From positions 9,828 through 73,827 of the forward strand of contig CBESNA010000018.1 in NCBI GenBank assembly GCA_965530755.1: a stretch of DNA of 64,000 nucleotides. Reading direction: 5' to 3'. This DNA comes from SZUA-35 sp965530755. GTDB lineage: Bacteria > Actinomycetota > Acidimicrobiia > Acidimicrobiales > SZUA-35. This document shows, piece by piece, positions 33,630 through 42,513 of this stretch. The notes below the pieces were generated by a model. The model saw only the letters and a list, made by a program, of their open reading frames with translations. It did no database searches and was not told where the DNA came from. The position numbers and the translations under genes are program-made. Within the stretch, counting starts at the first letter, position 1. Each line of letters starts with the position of its first letter.

Positions 33630-33950
33630 ATGACCGAACAAGCCGAGATCGACCCCGTGATGGTGACGATGCGATTCGAGACCGAGCAGACCGAGGAATT
33701 GCTCGCTGTCCTGTCGAAGTACGTCGTCCTCAGCAGAATGGACACCGCAGCCCGCAACATCGATCTCGTCGCGTCGGTGACCAGACGCGGCCGCTTCACG
33801 ATCATCGAGAAATGGGCATCAGAGGATGCGCAACAAATTCACTTCGACAGTCCGGTCATGGTCGAGATGGCATCCGCATGCACGGGCCTGCTGACCAGGG
33901 CACCCGACATCGATCTCCACGAAGCGGTGTCGATGCACGACCTCGACTGA
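33630..33950 (+). CDS. Antibiotic-biosynthesis-monooxygenase (ABM) domain protein
   Basis: 106 aa from ATG 33630. A single dimeric alpha/beta-barrel domain is suggested by VTMRFETEQTEELLAVLSKY, RNIDLVASVTRRGRFTIIEKWASEDAQQIHFDSPVMVEMA. Such small proteins are putative quinol monooxygenases or heme-degrading-like enzymes. No catalytic residue can be assigned. It stands alone on the plus strand, 202 bp from the divergent sigma gene. Confidence 0.7.
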   Translation: MTEQAEIDPVMVTMRFETEQTEELLAVLSKYVVLSRMDTAARNIDLVASVTRRGRFTIIEKWASEDAQQIHFDSPVMVEMASACTGLLTRAPDIDLHEAVSMHDLD

Positions 33951-33958
33951 GATCTGAT

Positions 33959-34498
33959 TCAGTCGACGGGCGGGCACAGTCCGAGGATGTCGGCCCAGGT
34001 CGGATCCGTTGCAGACCACAACGCATCGAACGCCCGGTCGGCCTCGTCACTGAAGCCGTGGCGATTCCTGAAGTTGTAGAGGTGCTTGGGTCTGTGGATG
34101 CGGTAGCCCAAACGCTGGACCCGCCCGTGGATCGAAGCTGACCAGGCAATCTTCTGGGCGAAGTCGGACGGTTCGCCGAGCGGCGGCGCACCGAACTCCG
34201 GGTTGGCGCGATCGAGGTACTCGATGAACAGCGCCGCCAGCGACACCGACGCCATCTCGACTCCGAAGTGGCGGGGCTTCCTGGTGTCTTCGAGACAGCC
34301 GCCCTCGACGGCGAACACGAGCGGGTCGAGCGACGTGATCCTCATACGAGTGGTCGGCTCTTCCTCGTCGACCACCACTTCGACGGCGAGGTCGTCTGGA
34401 ATCGCTGCGATCCGGTTCCGAACCTCGGCGACGACAGCGACGATCTCGGCTGCGTCGTATTCGACCTTCGAGTACGTGTCCGGCGTGACCGTGATCAT
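33959..34498 (-). CDS. Unrecognised soluble protein
   Basis: 179 aa from ATG 34498 (MITVTPDTYSKVEYD). A first acidic alpha/beta half with repeated DEEEPTTRMRI-type strands is followed by a helical half with SDFAQKIAWSASIHGRVQRLG and WADILGLCPPVD. No TM segment. The ATG follows the ferritin-like gene's stop after one base, so the two are co-translated and probably function together. Confidence 0.65.
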   Translation of the reverse strand: MITVTPDTYSKVEYDAAEIVAVVAEVRNRIAAIPDDLAVEVVVDEEEPTTRMRITSLDPLVFAVEGGCLEDTRKPRHFGVEMASVSLAALFIEYLDRANPEFGAPPLGEPSDFAQKIAWSASIHGRVQRLGYRIHRPKHLYNFRNRHGFSDEADRAFDALWSATDPTWADILGLCPPVD

Positions 34499-34499
34499 C

Positions 34500-35165
34500 T
34501 CAGCTACCGCCGGCTTCGGCGCCGTCCTCCATGTCGAACGATCCGACCGACCCCGGACCCGTGACCCCTCCGGCCGCGAGCATGAGCACCGTGAGACTCG
34601 CATGATGATCGGCGGCCCTTCGTGCGTCGGCAGGGGTCTCGATCAGGGACTGCACCAGCATCTCGCCCTCCCGCCATTCGTCCATGTCGTCGTTCAAGCA
34701 GAAGTCGAGGGAGCGAATGGTCGGAGAATCGGTGATCGTCGACGTGTTGTTGCGGTGGTAGGTGTAGGCCGCAATCAGGTGGGGAAGCAGGACCCTGTAC
34801 ATACCGACCATCTTCTCGATCGTCTGCTCCGGCGCTTCCGGAGCGGCCAGCGCATCGATGAACGCCGCGAACTCCTCGTTGGCCGGCACGGTCATTTTCT
34901 CGGGACTCATCTCGCGTAGCTCGGGCAGACGCTTGTGCCAGAGCTCGGAGTGGAAGGCGTGGTGATAGCAGTGAGTGCCCAGCCGCAGCTTGATGTCGAG
35001 CTCGGGAATCGTGGCCACCCAGCCACCCATGAGTTCGAAGACCTTCATCTCGACCCACTTGTAGTTGCCGACCCGCCTCGCTGTCTCCTCGACCGAAAAG
35101 CGGCCGGGAAGCTCGCGCCGATCCCACGGAGCAAACGGTGTGCGCGGCTTGGACGATTCGGCCAT
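34500..35165 (-). CDS. Putative ferritin-like helical protein
   Basis: 221 aa, four-helix appearance. Helix segments carry WVEMKVFELMGGWVATIPEL, GTHCYHHAFHSELWHKRLPEL and later EGEMLVQSLIETPADARRAADHH: Glu and His pairs spaced as in diiron ferritin-like proteins, although a full ExxH pair set was not verified. It follows the VanY-type gene by 84 bp. Metal binding and function are inferences. Confidence 0.55.
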   Translation of the reverse strand: MAESSKPRTPFAPWDRRELPGRFSVEETARRVGNYKWVEMKVFELMGGWVATIPELDIKLRLGTHCYHHAFHSELWHKRLPELREMSPEKMTVPANEEFAAFIDALAAPEAPEQTIEKMVGMYRVLLPHLIAAYTYHRNNTSTITDSPTIRSLDFCLNDDMDEWREGEMLVQSLIETPADARRAADHHASLTVLMLAAGGVTGPGSVGSFDMEDGAEAGGS

Positions 35166-35249
35166 TGTGGTTCCCCTTTTGTACGCCTGAGAAAGCGTTC
35201 GGACCGTACCTCAGGCGCCCTTCGGGGTCGAAATACGCAGCCGGCTCGA

Positions 35250-36500
35250 TCAGCCGCCGCTGGTCGACCAGTGCCAGGGTTCGCTCGGCAGATTTCGGAG
35301 CCCGTAACTCGAGGCGTTGGCACTCAGCCAATTCCACGCGGCCCCGGAACGACTGCCGATGATCCGGCCGTTGTACGTGAAATCGATGGCGAGTCCACGC
35401 TCGTGCATCGATGATCCGGGCCGTGCGGTCGGTGGCCGACACTGGCTCGAAGGCATCTCGTAGATCGCGTAGTTGCTGGTTCCGCAATTGTTCTTCCGGA
35501 CTCGGATCTGTCCCGCCGGATCTCGGAAACCACCACCGGCCAGCGGCACACCGGCCGCGGCCGAATCGGCCAACAACCTGCGGATGTTGTCGGCAATCGA
35601 GGAGTGGACCCAGATGCCGTTGCCTGCGTTCACGATCTCGCTGGAGCTGGTCACTGGGCCTGCCGGTGTTGCGCCGCCCGAACTGCCACTTCCACCGGAC
35701 GATGGTGGCGGGGCCGCCTGACGGGCAAGCTCGGCTGCCAAGTCGGATTGGGCTTGACGCTCGTCGTCTGCCAGCACGACGCCGAGAGCCTCGAGACTCG
35801 CTTGTTCGGCGAGAAGTGAGTTGAGGCGCTCCTCGGCTTCACCTGCGAGATCGGCCTGGACCCCTTGGTTCTGCTCGAGGATCCCGAGTTCGTCTGCCAG
35901 CTCGGCGTTGAGCTCCTCGGCATCCACGGCCGCCCGCTCCGCGATCCCTCGTTCGATCTCGAGATCCTCTCTGGCCCTGCGGAGTCCATCGACGAGATCG
36001 ACACCTGACTGGGTGACCTCGTCGACCAACACCTGCATGCGCAACCCGAGGTTGGGATCGTCGCTCTCGACCAGCACCGTGCTCGTGTCGTTCTGATTCA
36101 CGAACGACGAGATCGCTGAGCTGGCCAGTTGTTGTTCGAGTGCTGCGATCAGCGCCTCGCCGTCGAGGACCGCTTGCGCGGCGTTGGCCAGGGTCACCTC
36201 GGAATCGGCCAGCTGGCGCTGGGCGTTGTCGACTCGCCCTTGCTGAGAATTCACCGCCGAATTGATGGCGATCAGGGCCGCCGAGATCTCCTCGAGCTCA
36301 GCGTCGGCCGCATTGACCTCTCCGGCATTCTCGGCAGCGGCCGCTTCGTTGGCTCGGCGCTCTTCGCGGATGCGCTCGATCTCAGCGTTGGTCTGGGTGT
36401 CGCCGATCCCCGCAGTGGCGGCAAGGAAGGTCGCACCGATCAGCACCGCGACGAAGCGGGCGATCCGGCGATGTCGGCGGGCGCTCGGAGGTGAGGTCAC
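35250..36500 (-). CDS. Secreted coiled-coil VanY/M15B-type D,D-carboxypeptidase
   Basis: 416 aa. Signal peptide (FVAVLIGATFLAATAGIG), a long coiled coil (about residues 38-260: EIERIREERRANEAAAAENA through VVLADDERQAQSDLAAELA), a Ser/Gly/Pro linker, and a C-terminal VanY domain with SMHERGLAIDF (SxHxxGxAxD metal site) and SEPWHWS. It cleaves peptide stems in peptidoglycan. The coiled coil recalls regulators or activators of the PcsB/NlpD kind and may control access of the catalytic domain. It is downstream of nadE. Confidence 0.88.
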   Translation of the reverse strand: MTSPPSARRHRRIARFVAVLIGATFLAATAGIGDTQTNAEIERIREERRANEAAAAENAGEVNAADAELEEISAALIAINSAVNSQQGRVDNAQRQLADSEVTLANAAQAVLDGEALIAALEQQLASSAISSFVNQNDTSTVLVESDDPNLGLRMQVLVDEVTQSGVDLVDGLRRAREDLEIERGIAERAAVDAEELNAELADELGILEQNQGVQADLAGEAEERLNSLLAEQASLEALGVVLADDERQAQSDLAAELARQAAPPPSSGGSGSSGGATPAGPVTSSSEIVNAGNGIWVHSSIADNIRRLLADSAAAGVPLAGGGFRDPAGQIRVRKNNCGTSNYAIYEMPSSQCRPPTARPGSSMHERGLAIDFTYNGRIIGSRSGAAWNWLSANASSYGLRNLPSEPWHWSTSGG

Positions 36501-36572
36501 AGCGCTGCACAGGCTACTGGGCCAGTCTCGGCCCGTGGACTCGCAGCGACCGATCTCGGCCGTTTGGGTGAA

Positions 36573-38288
36573 TCAGCCCCGGTAGCGGTTCGTGATCGGC
36601 ATCCGGCGATCGCGACCGAAAGCCTTGGTGCTGATGCGGATCCCGAGCGGACTCTGACGTCGCTTGTACTCCGCGATGTCGACCAGACCGACGATCCGAC
36701 GAACCGTGGCTTCGTCGTGGCCGCGGGCGATCAGCTCGGTGGCGGTGAGGTCGTGCTCGACGTACCCCTCCAGAATCGAGTCGAGCACGTCGTATGGAGG
36801 CAGGCTCTGGTCGTCGCGCTGATCGGGGCGGAGTTCGGCCGAAGGTGGCTTCTCGATGACGCTCACCGGAATGATCTCTCGGCCGGCAGCCTCGTTTCGC
36901 CACCGGCAAAGGTCGTACAGAAGCGTCTTGTAGACGTCCTTGACCACCGCGAATCCGCCGGCCGTGTCCCCGTAGAGCGTCGAGTAACCCACCGACACCT
37001 CGCTCTTGTTGCCGGTCGTCAGGATCAACCAGCCCAGCTTGTTCGACAGGCCCATCATCACGACGCCACGGATGCGGGACTGGAGGTTTTCCTCGGTGGT
37101 GTCCTCGTCACGCCCTTCGAACGACGGCGCCAGCATCTCGAGCAGGGCCTGATGGGCTGGTTCGATGGCGACGGTGCGATGGGAAACGCCGAGGTTCTGA
37201 CACAGCTTCTCCGCGTCGGTCACCGAGTGATCGCTCGAGTACCGCGACGGCTGCAGGACGGCGTGCACGTTTTCAGCCCCGAGTGCATCGACGGCCAGGG
37301 TCACGACGATCGTCGAGTCGATGCCGCCCGAAAGGGACACGCCGACATCGGTGAACCCGTTCTTGCTGACGTAGTCGCGGGTGCCGAGGACCAGTGCCTC
37401 CCACACCTCCTGCAGAGGATCGAGGAGGTCGTGTATCTCACCCAGGACCGGGGGCTCGGTCACGCGTTGGTGGTCGGACAACACTTTCACCGGCAGCGCA
37501 GGCGTCGGCAACTCCTGGCCGCGCGGGTCGAGTCGACGCTTGCGGTAGGCAGGTTTCACGTCAAGATCGGTGACGGCGATGTCCTCGCGGAACTGCGGCG
37601 CTCTGGCCAGGAGCTGACCCTCGTGATCGAAGATGACCGAGCCCCCGTCGAACACCAGCTCGTCCTGGCCGCCGACCTGATTGACATAGACGATGGCGCA
37701 GGAGTTGTCCGCCGATCGACTGCTGATCATGATGTCCCGGCCGAGGGCCTTGCCCTTGCGGTAGGGGCTTGCATTCGGGACCAGCACGACCTCGGCGCCG
37801 CCGCTCGCCAGATCGAGGAGCGGCCCGGTCGGGCTCCAGATGTCCTCGCAGATGGCAAGGCCGATCTTGACTCCCTTGATCTCGATCAGCTCGAGGGGAG
37901 CGGTCCCCGGAGTGAAGTACCGGCGTTCGTCGAAGACGCTGTAGTTCGGCAACAGGCGCTTGTGGAAGGTGCTCTGGACCTCGCCGTGCATCGCGAGGTG
38001 CGCAGTGTTGAAGATGTCGCGTTTGCCCTCGACCGATCCGAAGACCACCGCTGTGTTCTTCGTACGCGATGCGATGCGTTGCACCGCCTCCATGCAGTCC
38101 TCGACGAATCCCGGCTTGAGCACGAGATCCTCCGGCGGGTAGCCGCAGACGGTCAGCTCGGGGAAGACCGCAACGTCGACGCCTTGGTCCTCGAGTTCCT
38201 CCAGCTCATCGATGACACGGGCGACGTTCCCCTCGATGTCACCGACAACGGTGTTGATCTGACACGTCGCAACTCGGAGCCTGCGCAT
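36573..38288 (-). CDS. nadE: Glutamine-dependent NAD+ synthetase
   Basis: 571 aa. N-terminal nitrilase-type glutaminase domain (FPELTVCGYPPEDLV with Glu, HKRLLPNYSVFDERRYF with Lys, GLAICEDIW with Cys) feeds ammonia to the C-terminal synthetase domain (VSLSGGIDSTIVVTLAVDALG, LLTTGNKSEVSVGYSTLYGD, GFAVVKDVYKT). It converts deamido-NAD to NAD. Together with nadC in this window it indicates NAD synthesis via nicotinate mononucleotide. Confidence 0.96.
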   Translation of the reverse strand: MRRLRVATCQINTVVGDIEGNVARVIDELEELEDQGVDVAVFPELTVCGYPPEDLVLKPGFVEDCMEAVQRIASRTKNTAVVFGSVEGKRDIFNTAHLAMHGEVQSTFHKRLLPNYSVFDERRYFTPGTAPLELIEIKGVKIGLAICEDIWSPTGPLLDLASGGAEVVLVPNASPYRKGKALGRDIMISSRSADNSCAIVYVNQVGGQDELVFDGGSVIFDHEGQLLARAPQFREDIAVTDLDVKPAYRKRRLDPRGQELPTPALPVKVLSDHQRVTEPPVLGEIHDLLDPLQEVWEALVLGTRDYVSKNGFTDVGVSLSGGIDSTIVVTLAVDALGAENVHAVLQPSRYSSDHSVTDAEKLCQNLGVSHRTVAIEPAHQALLEMLAPSFEGRDEDTTEENLQSRIRGVVMMGLSNKLGWLILTTGNKSEVSVGYSTLYGDTAGGFAVVKDVYKTLLYDLCRWRNEAAGREIIPVSVIEKPPSAELRPDQRDDQSLPPYDVLDSILEGYVEHDLTATELIARGHDEATVRRIVGLVDIAEYKRRQSPLGIRISTKAFGRDRRMPITNRYRG

Positions 38289-38342
38289 GGGGCGAGTCTA
38301 CGGGTGCCGGCAGCAGCGGCCCGGTTTGCTACAGGGCCAGGC

Positions 38343-38785
38343 TCAAAGCCACCGTGGGAGGCCGGGTCCGGTGAGCTCATCGAGCACCGGCCGACCGACC
38401 ATGGCCATCATCAACGCCTCACCGGTGCCGGAGATCTCGTCGCCCTCGCCGAACGACCAGTCGCGATCGTTCCTCCGGGAACATTGGCATCGCGGAGGAC
38501 TTCGCTGCCTTCGTTCGCAGGGGGGGCGACCATGTCATCGACAGGCCGAGCAAGTTGCGTGGCGGCGAGGTCGACGGACACGTTGTCGAAGTTGAATCGG
38601 TTCGTGACCATCGTTCCCACGAAGGTCACGAAGCCCGTCTCGACGGAGCTGGTCACGTGGGCGAGGACGCCTTGCGCCGTCCATTCTGCTCAGTACGTCG
38701 ATTGACCAAGTTGCTCCGGAGTGAGCCCTTCGACCATGTCAGCGAAATCGGTTCGGGCCTTCGCTGCCACGTTCCACGTCGCCAT
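38343..38785 (-). pseudogene. Decayed mycothiol-dependent isomerase-family gene with in-frame TGA
   Basis: From ATG 38785 the frame gives a family-like N-terminus (FADMVEGLTPEQLGQSTY), then TGA (38692-38690), then AEWTAQGVLAHV. In TIGR03083/DinB-type relatives this segment reads SLCxGWTVxDVLAHL, so the TGA falls at the Cys position. A run of seven G (38520-38526) breaks the frame: with six the reading continues PLRTKAAKSSAMPMFPEE. A further frame change and an apparent internal deletion lead to DWSFGEGDEISGTGEALMMA and LDELTGPGLPRWL before the final stop. Most likely a pseudogene; ancestral selenoprotein status is a possibility. It lies 54 bp upstream of nadE. Confidence 0.7.
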
Positions 38786-38908
38786 GATCTCACTCCTCAT
38801 ACTGGGTACAGGTCGCCGTCGGTAGCGGCCCAGACGCGCCGAATCCCTCCGCCGGTCGAGGGACGACCGGCGAAGGGTGCCTGAGCCCGGAGCGTGTGGT
38901 TTGTCCGG

Positions 38909-39745
38909 TCAGAAAGTGATCGAGGAGTCCTCGACGTCGTCGGCGTCACCTGCCGGCCCGCCCCGGCGGTTGCCTCGAAGGCCACGCTCGGGACGATCGC
39001 CCGGCTCGGCGTTGACTCGCTCGGTGATGCGTTCTTCGAGACCGTCGAGCTTCTCGGCCGCCTCGTCTGCATCGAAGCGCCCAGTCTCGACAGCGGCCTC
39101 AGCCCGTTCGGTCGCCTGGGCGACCAGTGCTGCCACGAGCTCTTCTTCGCTCACGCCGTTGGCCTCGGCAGTCTCGGCCAGCGTCTGGCCGGCTTCGCGA
39201 CCCGCCTGGATGTCCTCGATCGTGAGTCCGAGTTCCTCGAGGACCTCGCCACCACCGAAGCGGCCACCGCGGTCGCCTCGGGGGCCTCTCTCGGGGCGTT
39301 CGGACGGGGGCGTGTTGACACGCTCGGTGATGGTGGCCGTCAGATCGGCAAGGCGCTCGTCCGCCTGTTCCTGAGTGATGTTGCCGCTCTCGACGGCGTC
39401 AGCGACGTGCGCTTCGACGTCTGCCTCGATCGCAGCCACGAGATCGGCCTCGCTGACGCCGTTCTCCTCAGCGATCACGACGAGGGTCTTGTCTGCTTCG
39501 AAGCCGGCCTTGACCGTAGCCAGGTCGATCCCGAGCGATTCCAGAACCTCACCGCGATGCTCACGGTGGCGAACGCGCTCGCCCGTTCCGTCGGCCGAGT
39601 CCGAGTTCTCATCGGCGGCATCGTCTTGTGCCCCGGCGAAACCGATGGGGGCGAACATCGCTCCGGCAGCGACGCCGGCGACGAGCATGCCTGCTCCGAA
39701 GAGCCGCTTGCTCTTGGGGGTGCTCGAGTCGTTCTGTACGGACAT
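38909..39745 (-). CDS. Exported protein with two ~75-aa repeats, unrecognised
   Basis: 278 aa from ATG 39745 (MSVQNDSSTPK), placed 9 bases after AAAGGA. Signal peptide GAGMLVAGVAAGAMFAPIGFAGAQ. Two similar modules follow, one from VLESLGIDLATVKAGFEADK and one from VLEELGLTIEDIQAGREAGQ, each ending ITERVN. Both contain a helix-turn segment AEENGVSEADLVAAI / AEANGVSEEELVAAL. Strongly acidic, and no Cys was seen in the mature part. The internal duplication is clear; function is unknown. Confidence 0.75.
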   Translation of the reverse strand: MSVQNDSSTPKSKRLFGAGMLVAGVAAGAMFAPIGFAGAQDDAADENSDSADGTGERVRHREHRGEVLESLGIDLATVKAGFEADKTLVVIAEENGVSEADLVAAIEADVEAHVADAVESGNITQEQADERLADLTATITERVNTPPSERPERGPRGDRGGRFGGGEVLEELGLTIEDIQAGREAGQTLAETAEANGVSEEELVAALVAQATERAEAAVETGRFDADEAAEKLDGLEERITERVNAEPGDRPERGLRGNRRGGPAGDADDVEDSSITF

Positions 39746-39872
39746 GTGAATCATTCCTTTGTTGAGGGGGAGTGATCACATCTTCGACGCCGTTCATTAG
39801 GGCAATGTGATGAGCGGAGAAGGGGTGTGTCATGGAGCGCACGACGCTTGGAGAGCCCCATGGACGCGGAGA

Positions 39873-39896
39873 GGCGCCCGTCCGCAGACGGGCGCC
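39873..39896 (-). terminator. Hairpin after glnII
   Basis: Perfect 10-bp stem GGCGCCCGTC (39873-39882), loop CGCA, GACGGGCGCC (39887-39896), 34 bp past the glnII stop. No T-run follows, common for actinobacterial terminators. Confidence 0.55.
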
Positions 39897-39929
39897 CCTG
39901 GACGCAGAACCTTTCGACGATCGACTCGA

Positions 39930-40949
39930 TCAGTCTCCGGCGGCCGCGCCGCAGACCGTCTCGGTCATGACGGCGGCAACGTCGTATGGATCGGCATTGG
40001 CGTTCGGGCGACGATCTTCGAGGTAACCCTTGCCCTCCTGGGCGACCTGCCACGGAATCCGGATCGATGCGCCGCGATCGGACACGCCGTAGCTGAACTG
40101 GTCGTACCGCTGCGTCTCGTGAGCGCCGGTCAGACGCTCCTCGATTCCGTGGCCGTACTCGGCGAGATGCTTGGCGACGACACCCTCAGCACCGAGTGCT
40201 TCACAGCCAGCCACGATGGCGTCGTAACCCTCGCGCATTGCCTTTGTGGAGAAGTTGGTGTGCATACCCGCACCATTCCAGTCACCCTTCATGGGCTTCG
40301 CTTCGATGCTGACCTCGACGCCATGATCTTCGGCGAGACGGAACAGCAGGTAGCGAGCAATCCAGAGGTGATCGCCGACGGTGACGGTGTCGGCGGGGCC
40401 GATTTGGAACTCCCACTGGCCAGGCATGACCTCAGCGTTCGTGCCAGAGATCTCGAGCCCAGCGTCCATGCATGCCTTGGTGTGCTCTTCGATCAGATCG
40501 CGACCGTGGATCTTGAGTGCACCGACGCCGCAGTAGTACGGGCCTTGCGGGGCGGGGAAGCCGTTCGGCGGGAAGCCCGCCGGCCATCCGGTACCGGGGT
40601 TGATGAGCGTGTATTCCTGCTCGAGACCGAACCACGGCTCCTGATCGCCGTACTTGTCCATCGCCGCCTGCGCCCTGGCCCGGGTGTTGGTGGGGTGTGG
40701 CGAAAGGTCGGCCGTGAGGAGCGTCTCGCACAGCACGAGGATGTCCTCGCCGCCGCGGATCGGATCCGGGCAGATGAAGACCGGGGAGAGGACGACGTCT
40801 GAGTTGTCGCCGGTGGCCTGGTTGGTGCTGGAGCCGTCGTAGCCCCAGATGCCGGGCTCATCACCCTTGTTCATGACCTTGGTCTTCGACCGGACCTCGC
40901 GGGTCGGCTCGGTGCCGTCGATCCAGATGTACTCGGCTCGGATTTTCAC
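39930..40949 (-). CDS. glnII: Glutamine synthetase type II (eukaryote-like)
   Basis: 339 aa from GTG 40949 (VKIRAEYIWIDGTEPT), preceded by GGAG at good spacing; the longer GTG at 40994 adds 15 residues with no family sequence. Landmarks: SKTKVMNKGDEPGIWGYDGSST, EPWFGLEQEYTL, PYYCGVGALKIHGRDLIEEH, MPGQWEFQIGP, KPMKGDWNGAGMHTNFSTK and EERLTGAHETQRYDQFSYG. It makes glutamine from glutamate, ammonia and ATP. Divergent from the type I glnA with a shared intergenic region. Confidence 0.95.
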   Translation of the reverse strand: MKIRAEYIWIDGTEPTREVRSKTKVMNKGDEPGIWGYDGSSTNQATGDNSDVVLSPVFICPDPIRGGEDILVLCETLLTADLSPHPTNTRARAQAAMDKYGDQEPWFGLEQEYTLINPGTGWPAGFPPNGFPAPQGPYYCGVGALKIHGRDLIEEHTKACMDAGLEISGTNAEVMPGQWEFQIGPADTVTVGDHLWIARYLLFRLAEDHGVEVSIEAKPMKGDWNGAGMHTNFSTKAMREGYDAIVAGCEALGAEGVVAKHLAEYGHGIEERLTGAHETQRYDQFSYGVSDRGASIRIPWQVAQEGKGYLEDRRPNANADPYDVAAVMTETVCGAAAGD

Positions 40950-41101
40950 GTCTACTCCAGCTCTGGCCCGTCGGGCCTCTGATTGCACTGACACCGGTCA
41001 TTCGTGACCTCAGCGCGATGTGGTCGATGACCTACTGAGCACGTCTCGGCAGGTCGACCACCAGTCAACGCATGTGTCGAACCGATTCCAATGTTTCCTT
41101 T

Positions 41102-41139
41102 GTGAACGGAATGTGAAACGGAACCCACATCAAGGGTTC
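41102..41139. promoter_or_regulatory. Direct repeat and hairpin between the two glutamine synthetase genes
   Basis: Two adjacent GTGAA-type units (GTGAACGGAAT at 41102-41112, GTGAAACGGAAC at 41113-41124) recall the GTnAC/GAAAC half-sites bound by GlnR in actinobacteria. A hairpin GAACCC-ACATCAA-GGGTTC follows (41121-41139). A GlnR-like gene lies downstream of glnA, so nitrogen control is plausible but unproven. Confidence 0.4.
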
Positions 41140-41179
41140 TGCTCGTGCTGATCACCGAAACGGCTGGTAAGACGTTCGA

Positions 41180-42511
41180 GTGGAACAACAGTACGAATAC
41201 GTCCTCAAGGGCGTCGAGGAACGTCACGTCAAACTGATCCGCCTCTGGTTCACCGATGTGCTGGGCCAACTCAAATCGGTTGCGATCTCACCGGCCGAGC
41301 TCGAGGTCGCCTTCGAGGAGGGTGTGCACTTCGACGGCTCGGCCATCGACGGCTTCTCGCGCATCCAGGAGTCCGATGTGCTCGCCATGCCGGATCCGAG
41401 CACGTTCGAAATGATCCCCTGGGCCGACGGCGGCTCCACCGGGCGCATGTTCTGCAACATCATGTCGCCTGATGGAACGCCATTCGACGGCGACCCGCGC
41501 GCCGTCCTCAAGCGCAACCTCCAGGACGCCCAGGATGCCGGATTCGCCTTCTTCGTCGCCCCCGAGATGGAGTTCTTCTACTTCGCAGACGGTGACCCAT
41601 CGTCGGCCCCGGTGCCGCTCGATCGAGGCTCGTTCTACGACCTCACCACCAGCGACGTCGCCTCAGACCTCCGGCGAAAGACGCTCTCGGTTCTCGAAGC
41701 GATGGGCATCCCGGTCGAGTACTCGTTCCACGAGGACTCACCGTCACAACACGAGATCGACCTGCGTTACACCGACGCGCTCACCATGGCCGACCAGATC
41801 ATGACGTTCCGGCTGGTCGTGCGCGAGCTGGCCATGGAGCAAAATCGCTTCGCCAGCTTCATGCCCAAACCGTTGCATGGCATCCAGGGTTCGGGCATGC
41901 ACCTCCACCTGTCACTCTTCGGCGAGGGAGGGAACGCCTTCCACGACTCCGATGCCCTGTACGGGCTGGGCGAGGTCGGCCGCCAGTTCACAGCCGGCCT
42001 TCTCCACCACGCACGAGAGATCACGGCCGTCACGAACCAGCTGGTCAACTCCTACAAACGGCTGGTCGTCGGCTACGAGGCCCCGGTCTGGGTCAGCTGG
42101 GCTCAGAACAATCGCTCGGCCCTGGTCCGCGTGCCGGTCACCAAGACCGACAAACCGAGCTCCACCCGAGTCGAATTCCGCTCCCCCGACCCTGCCTGCA
42201 ATCCCTACCTCGCGTTCTCGGTGATCCTCGCCGCCGGAATGTCGGGAATTCGGCAGGGGCTGGAGCTCCCCAAGGAGACGACGCAGAACCTCTTCGAGCT
42301 CAGCACGAGCGACGCTCGTGCGCTCGGGGTCGAACCGCTGCCCTCCTCGCTGTCTGAAGCCCTCGACGTGATGGAAGGATCCGAGCTCGTTCACGAGGCA
42401 CTCGGTGAGCACATCTTCGAATGGTTCCTTCGCAACAAGCGCAGCGAGTGGAGGGACTACAAGGCGCATGTCAGCCAGTGGGAGCTCGAGCGATATCTGC
42501 CCAGCTGGTGA
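41180..42511 (+). CDS. glnA: Glutamine synthetase type I
   Basis: 443 aa from GTG 41180. Landmarks: VKLIRLWFTDVLGQLKSVAI, VHFDGSAIDGFSRIQESDV, FVAPEMEFFYF, GIQGSGMHLHLSLF, RLVVGYEAPVWVSWAQNNRSALVRVP, RVEFRSPDPACNPYLAFSVILAAG. The length fits the GSI-alpha group, without the adenylylation-site insertion of GSI-beta. Two bases downstream starts the GlnR-like regulator. Two different GS enzymes side by side suggest conditional ammonia assimilation. Confidence 0.95.
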   Translation: MEQQYEYVLKGVEERHVKLIRLWFTDVLGQLKSVAISPAELEVAFEEGVHFDGSAIDGFSRIQESDVLAMPDPSTFEMIPWADGGSTGRMFCNIMSPDGTPFDGDPRAVLKRNLQDAQDAGFAFFVAPEMEFFYFADGDPSSAPVPLDRGSFYDLTTSDVASDLRRKTLSVLEAMGIPVEYSFHEDSPSQHEIDLRYTDALTMADQIMTFRLVVRELAMEQNRFASFMPKPLHGIQGSGMHLHLSLFGEGGNAFHDSDALYGLGEVGRQFTAGLLHHAREITAVTNQLVNSYKRLVVGYEAPVWVSWAQNNRSALVRVPVTKTDKPSSTRVEFRSPDPACNPYLAFSVILAAGMSGIRQGLELPKETTQNLFELSTSDARALGVEPLPSSLSEALDVMEGSELVHEALGEHIFEWFLRNKRSEWRDYKAHVSQWELERYLPSW

Positions 42512-42513
42512 TC

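Noticed and set aside
36564..38705. 713-aa open frame on the plus strand
   Set aside because: Antisense to nadE and the degenerate gene; translation resembles no protein.
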